Assembly (NCBI RefSeq): GCF_003664005.1
Contig: NZ_RCCJ01000001.1
Location: 1,054,001 to 1,118,000, forward strand
Direction: 5' to 3'
Origin: Hydrogenivirga caldilitoris
Lineage (GTDB): Bacteria > Aquificota > Aquificia > Aquificales > Aquificaceae
DNA: 64,000 nucleotides
Shown: piece after piece, positions 61,860-64,000 of the stretch
Numbering within the stretch: the first letter of the stretch is position 1
Layout of the letters: each line of letters begins with the position of its first letter
Position numbers and translations under genes: made by a program
The notes under the pieces: generated by a model
Seen by the model: the letters and a program-made list of their open reading frames with translations, nothing else
Told to the model about the DNA's origin: nothing
Database searches by the model: none

Positions 61860-62666
61860 ATGGGAAACTTTAGTTTACCCTTTAACTTTGTGGACGTAGT
61901 TGATACCATTGAAGTTAGCAAGGAAGGGTGGGAGAGGCTTCTGTCAAGTCCAAGGGAATTCAAGATATACCTGGACAAATACCTCTGGCTTGCAGGAAGA
62001 ACTCGCCGTGAAAGATTGATTCTTTCAGGTATAAGGTTGATGCCCTTCGGTCTGGGTAGAGAACCTATACTCATATCCCTGTGGAGAAGTGAATACCTGG
62101 GTTTCTATGAGGTGGAAGACCTGCTTAGAAAGGAAGGACCAAGAGCTCTCCTCAAAGTTGTAGAGGACCTACCCGAAAAAGTTGAGTTTGGACAGAGGGA
62201 GTTCAGGTACCTGTTAGTTCCCCCAGCGGAGGAGTTCACCAGGCTTACCTCATGGGTATTTAAACTCGGTAGAAAGGCTCCGGATATATTCGGCTGGCCT
62301 GAGGTAAAACACCCACCTCCCCAACAGGTGGAGAGAATCATAAAGAAAATGGAACTTGAAGGCATAAGACAACCTGAGAAGTATAAACCCCATCCCTCCT
62401 ACAGACCTACAAACCTATCCTTCTTCCTGAAACTCTTCATCGTGGTATGGAGGAACGCCTTTCTTAAAGCCTACGGTCTGTCTATAAAGAAGGAAGGGGA
62501 AAGACTTATATATCTTGCGAGCCCTTATGAGGCAGAGGACTTACCCTTACCAACGCCCCTGAAGGAGATAGAGGGCATTGAGTTTACGAGCATAGGAAGT
62601 GGGGGTGTTGATAGGACTCTGGAGGAGGAAGCTACCGACCTCCTCTTTAACCTTGGCATCTGGTGA
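61860..62666 (+). CDS. Protein of unknown function between kdsA and metK
   Basis: The 268-residue product has no signal peptide and no family I recognise. It is mixed alpha/beta with many charged residues; a Pro-rich stretch (about 145-185, KHPPPQQ and KPHPSYRP) separates two halves, and a moderately hydrophobic stretch (FFLKLFIVVW) follows it. I start it at ATG 61860, with TATATT ending 10 bases upstream and no Shine-Dalgarno; a TTG at 61848 is also in frame. Clean composition and length make it a real gene. Confidence 0.75.
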   Translation: MGNFSLPFNFVDVVDTIEVSKEGWERLLSSPREFKIYLDKYLWLAGRTRRERLILSGIRLMPFGLGREPILISLWRSEYLGFYEVEDLLRKEGPRALLKVVEDLPEKVEFGQREFRYLLVPPAEEFTRLTSWVFKLGRKAPDIFGWPEVKHPPPQQVERIIKKMELEGIRQPEKYKPHPSYRPTNLSFFLKLFIVVWRNAFLKAYGLSIKKEGERLIYLASPYEAEDLPLPTPLKEIEGIEFTSIGSGGVDRTLEEEATDLLFNLGIW

Positions 62667-62697
62667 CTATATTAAGAAAGGAAAGGAGGGTTTAGCT

Positions 62698-62838
62698 ATG
62701 GAAGAGAAACCCAAGATAGAACCTACCGTTCCCGTTGAGCCTATAGACCCGGACGTGCATCCCGAATGGGAGCCAAGAAGACTCTGCCCTGACCAGAAGA
62801 TAGACCATACAGTTCCAGATGAACCTACGGAGCCCTAA
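62698..62838 (+). CDS. 46-residue proline- and acid-rich small protein
   Basis: The frame starts with ATG at 62698 behind a strong AAAGGAGG and ends at TAA 62836-62838. The 46 residues are rich in Pro, Glu and Asp with repeated PTVPVEP / HTVPDEPTEP blocks, a WEP and one Cys. No family is recognised, and no helix or fold is obvious. The strong ribosome site and the space between two genes support a real small protein. The frame runs back to 62599 but that part is antisense or out of frame with the upstream gene. Confidence 0.6.
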   Translation: MEEKPKIEPTVPVEPIDPDVHPEWEPRRLCPDQKIDHTVPDEPTEP

Positions 62839-62856
62839 TACTTTAAAATATTAAGC

Positions 62857-63984
62857 ATGTACTCCCTCAGAATGGCAGAGTCGGTGACGGAAGGTCACCC
62901 TGACAAGATAGCCGACCAGATAGCGGACACTTTACTTGATGAGTTCCTCAAAAAGGACCCATACAGCAAGGTATCCCTTGAAATACTGGTCACCACAGGG
63001 CTCGTTATGGTAGGAGGCGAGCTCTCTACAGAAAGCTTTGTGGATATACCTAAGGTGGTCAGAGGTGTCGTAAAGGATATAGGTTACACAAAACCCGAGC
63101 TTGGTTTTGATGCGGACACATGCGCAGTAATAACATCTATAGATGAGCAGAGTCCAGAGATAGCCCTGGGTGTGTCTGGTGAGGGTGCAGGAGATACAGC
63201 CATAGTTGTTGGTTATGCAGTGAAGGAAGCTCCTAACCTTATGCCATGGGCTATAACCATTGCTCACAGGATAACCCGGAAGATATCAGAGCTTAGAAAA
63301 ACTGGTAAGTGCCCATTTCTTAGACCTGACGGGAAGGTTCTGGTAAGCATGATATACGAAGACGGCAAACCCCAGTTCATCAAAGATATAGTAGCCTATG
63401 TGCACCATGACCCAGATATATCAATCCAGAATCTGCGAGAGCTTGTGATTGAAGAGGTTATAAGGAAGGAAGTTCCTTCTGAGCTCCTTGGGAACAGAAC
63501 TAACATAAGGGTAAATCCAACGGGAAGATTCGTTATAGGAGGACCCGTTGCTGATACAGGACTGACAGGAAGGAAGATAGTTTCTGACGCATACGGGGAT
63601 ATAGGTTTTTCTGGAGGGAGTGCCTTTTCTGGCAAGGATCCCACAAAGACAGACAGGTCTGGCTCTTACATGGCAAGGATGATAGCCAAGCATATCGTCG
63701 CGGCGGGTTTGGCGGACAAATGTGTTGTTCAGATAGGGTACGCCTTTGGACTCACCGAGCCTGTGGCTTTTGATATAGAAACCTTTGGAACTGAGAAGGT
63801 GGATAAGGAGAGGATAGAGGATGCTGTTCTAAAGCTGTTCCCTTTGAAACCTTGCGACATAATAGAGCTCCTAGACCTAAGAAGACCTATATACAGGGAC
63901 ACTGCCTGTTATGGGCATTTCGGAAGGGAGAAGTTCCCCTGGGAGAGGCTTGATTACTTAGACAAGCTTAAGGAACTCCTCTAA
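62857..63984 (+). CDS. metK: S-adenosylmethionine synthase
   Basis: MetK makes SAM from methionine and ATP. The 375-residue product has ESVTEGHPDKIADQIADTLLDE at the start, GEGAGDTAIVVGYAV, RVNPTGRFVIGGPVADTGLTGRKI, GGSAFSGKDPTKTDRSGSYMAR (the GGGAFSGKDPTKVDRSG signature with one change) and YAFGLTEPVAF. TAAAAT (62844-62849) ends 7 bases before the ATG and there is no Shine-Dalgarno. It ends 16 bases before the window edge. Confidence 0.96.
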   Translation: MYSLRMAESVTEGHPDKIADQIADTLLDEFLKKDPYSKVSLEILVTTGLVMVGGELSTESFVDIPKVVRGVVKDIGYTKPELGFDADTCAVITSIDEQSPEIALGVSGEGAGDTAIVVGYAVKEAPNLMPWAITIAHRITRKISELRKTGKCPFLRPDGKVLVSMIYEDGKPQFIKDIVAYVHHDPDISIQNLRELVIEEVIRKEVPSELLGNRTNIRVNPTGRFVIGGPVADTGLTGRKIVSDAYGDIGFSGGSAFSGKDPTKTDRSGSYMARMIAKHIVAAGLADKCVVQIGYAFGLTEPVAFDIETFGTEKVDKERIEDAVLKLFPLKPCDIIELLDLRRPIYRDTACYGHFGREKFPWERLDYLDKLKELL

Positions 63985-64000
63985 GCTCACAAGGTAGTAG

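Overview
The window looks like a chromosome segment of a thermophilic, chemolithoautotrophic member of the Aquificaceae (Aquifex / Hydrogenobacter / Hydrogenivirga type). Four things point there. A separate leucyl-tRNA synthetase beta subunit (12028-12897) matches the split enzyme known from Aquifex. A phosphoserine phosphatase of the phosphoglycerate-mutase fold (36881-37516) is closely like PspA of Hydrogenobacter. There is a two-domain protein disulfide oxidoreductase (32521-33195). There are also a fumarate-reductase-type Fe-S subunit, BioW and archaeal-type enzymes (ApgM, DhnA-type aldolase). KdsA, KdsB, CpoB, TonB/ExbBD and a FadL porin show a Gram-negative envelope. Coding density is very high: genes overlap constantly by 1-4 bases, and no gene-free stretch exceeds 300 bases. 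The species is an inference.

Layout: 1-1222 queA end, efp, accB. 1219-5776 (minus) nadA, a frameshifted MFS exporter, a CcsA-like protein and a lipoprotein. 5836-7550 maf, a lipoyl-domain/thioredoxin-like fusion and a DUF488 protein. 12897-7561 (minus) leuS beta followed by a pseudopilin operon with a 1046-residue GGDEF-EAL protein embedded in it. 12920-14646 kdsB and a three-gene putative nitrosative-stress module behind an FNR-like palindrome. 20865-14641 is one long minus run: tonB, DhnA-type aldolase, fabI, a short molybdopterin-oxidoreductase-like protein, hpf, secF, pilD. 20894-30781 gpsA, an RCK protein, EAL/HDOD protein, rsgA, trpG, radA, frdB, argH, and a two-gene FMN-protein/membrane-protein unit. 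30907-36813 tRNA-Leu, a Gfo/Idh-type oxidoreductase, a PDO/flavoreductase pair, and the nfi-AMMECR1-ybeY-phoH chain facing htpX. 36881-43927 pspA, a TPR-ExbB-ExbD-DUF218 operon, proB and an M20 peptidase. 43984-47551 a compact cAMP cassette (CHASE2 cyclase, MBL-fold phosphodiesterase, CRP-like regulator). 47535-51092 (minus) apgM, mtnA, bioW, DUF1461. 51160-56316 FadL, acyl-CoA ligase, thrC, a ubiquitin-like sulfur carrier, DUF72. 60986-56291 (minus) an envelope/chromosome run (cpoB, uppS, cdsA, galT, scpA, methyltransferase). 61036-63984 kdsA, two unknown proteins, metK.

Themes that tie genes together: envelope synthesis (kdsA, kdsB, uppS, cdsA, cpoB, TonB/ExbBD), secretion and pseudopili (secF, pilD, three pseudopilins), second messengers (one GGDEF-EAL protein, one degenerate EAL/HDOD protein, one full cAMP cassette), and redox/sulfur chemistry (lipoyl-thioredoxin fusion, PDO, ThiS-like carrier, flavinylated protein). 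The best candidates for under-described biology are the cAMP cassette, the lipoyl/thioredoxin fusion, the flavinylated two-gene unit, the GGDEF-EAL protein inside the pseudopilin operon, the short Mo-enzyme-like protein, and a recurring promoter layout that predicts leaderless mRNAs. All calls come from reading the sequence; no database search was run.
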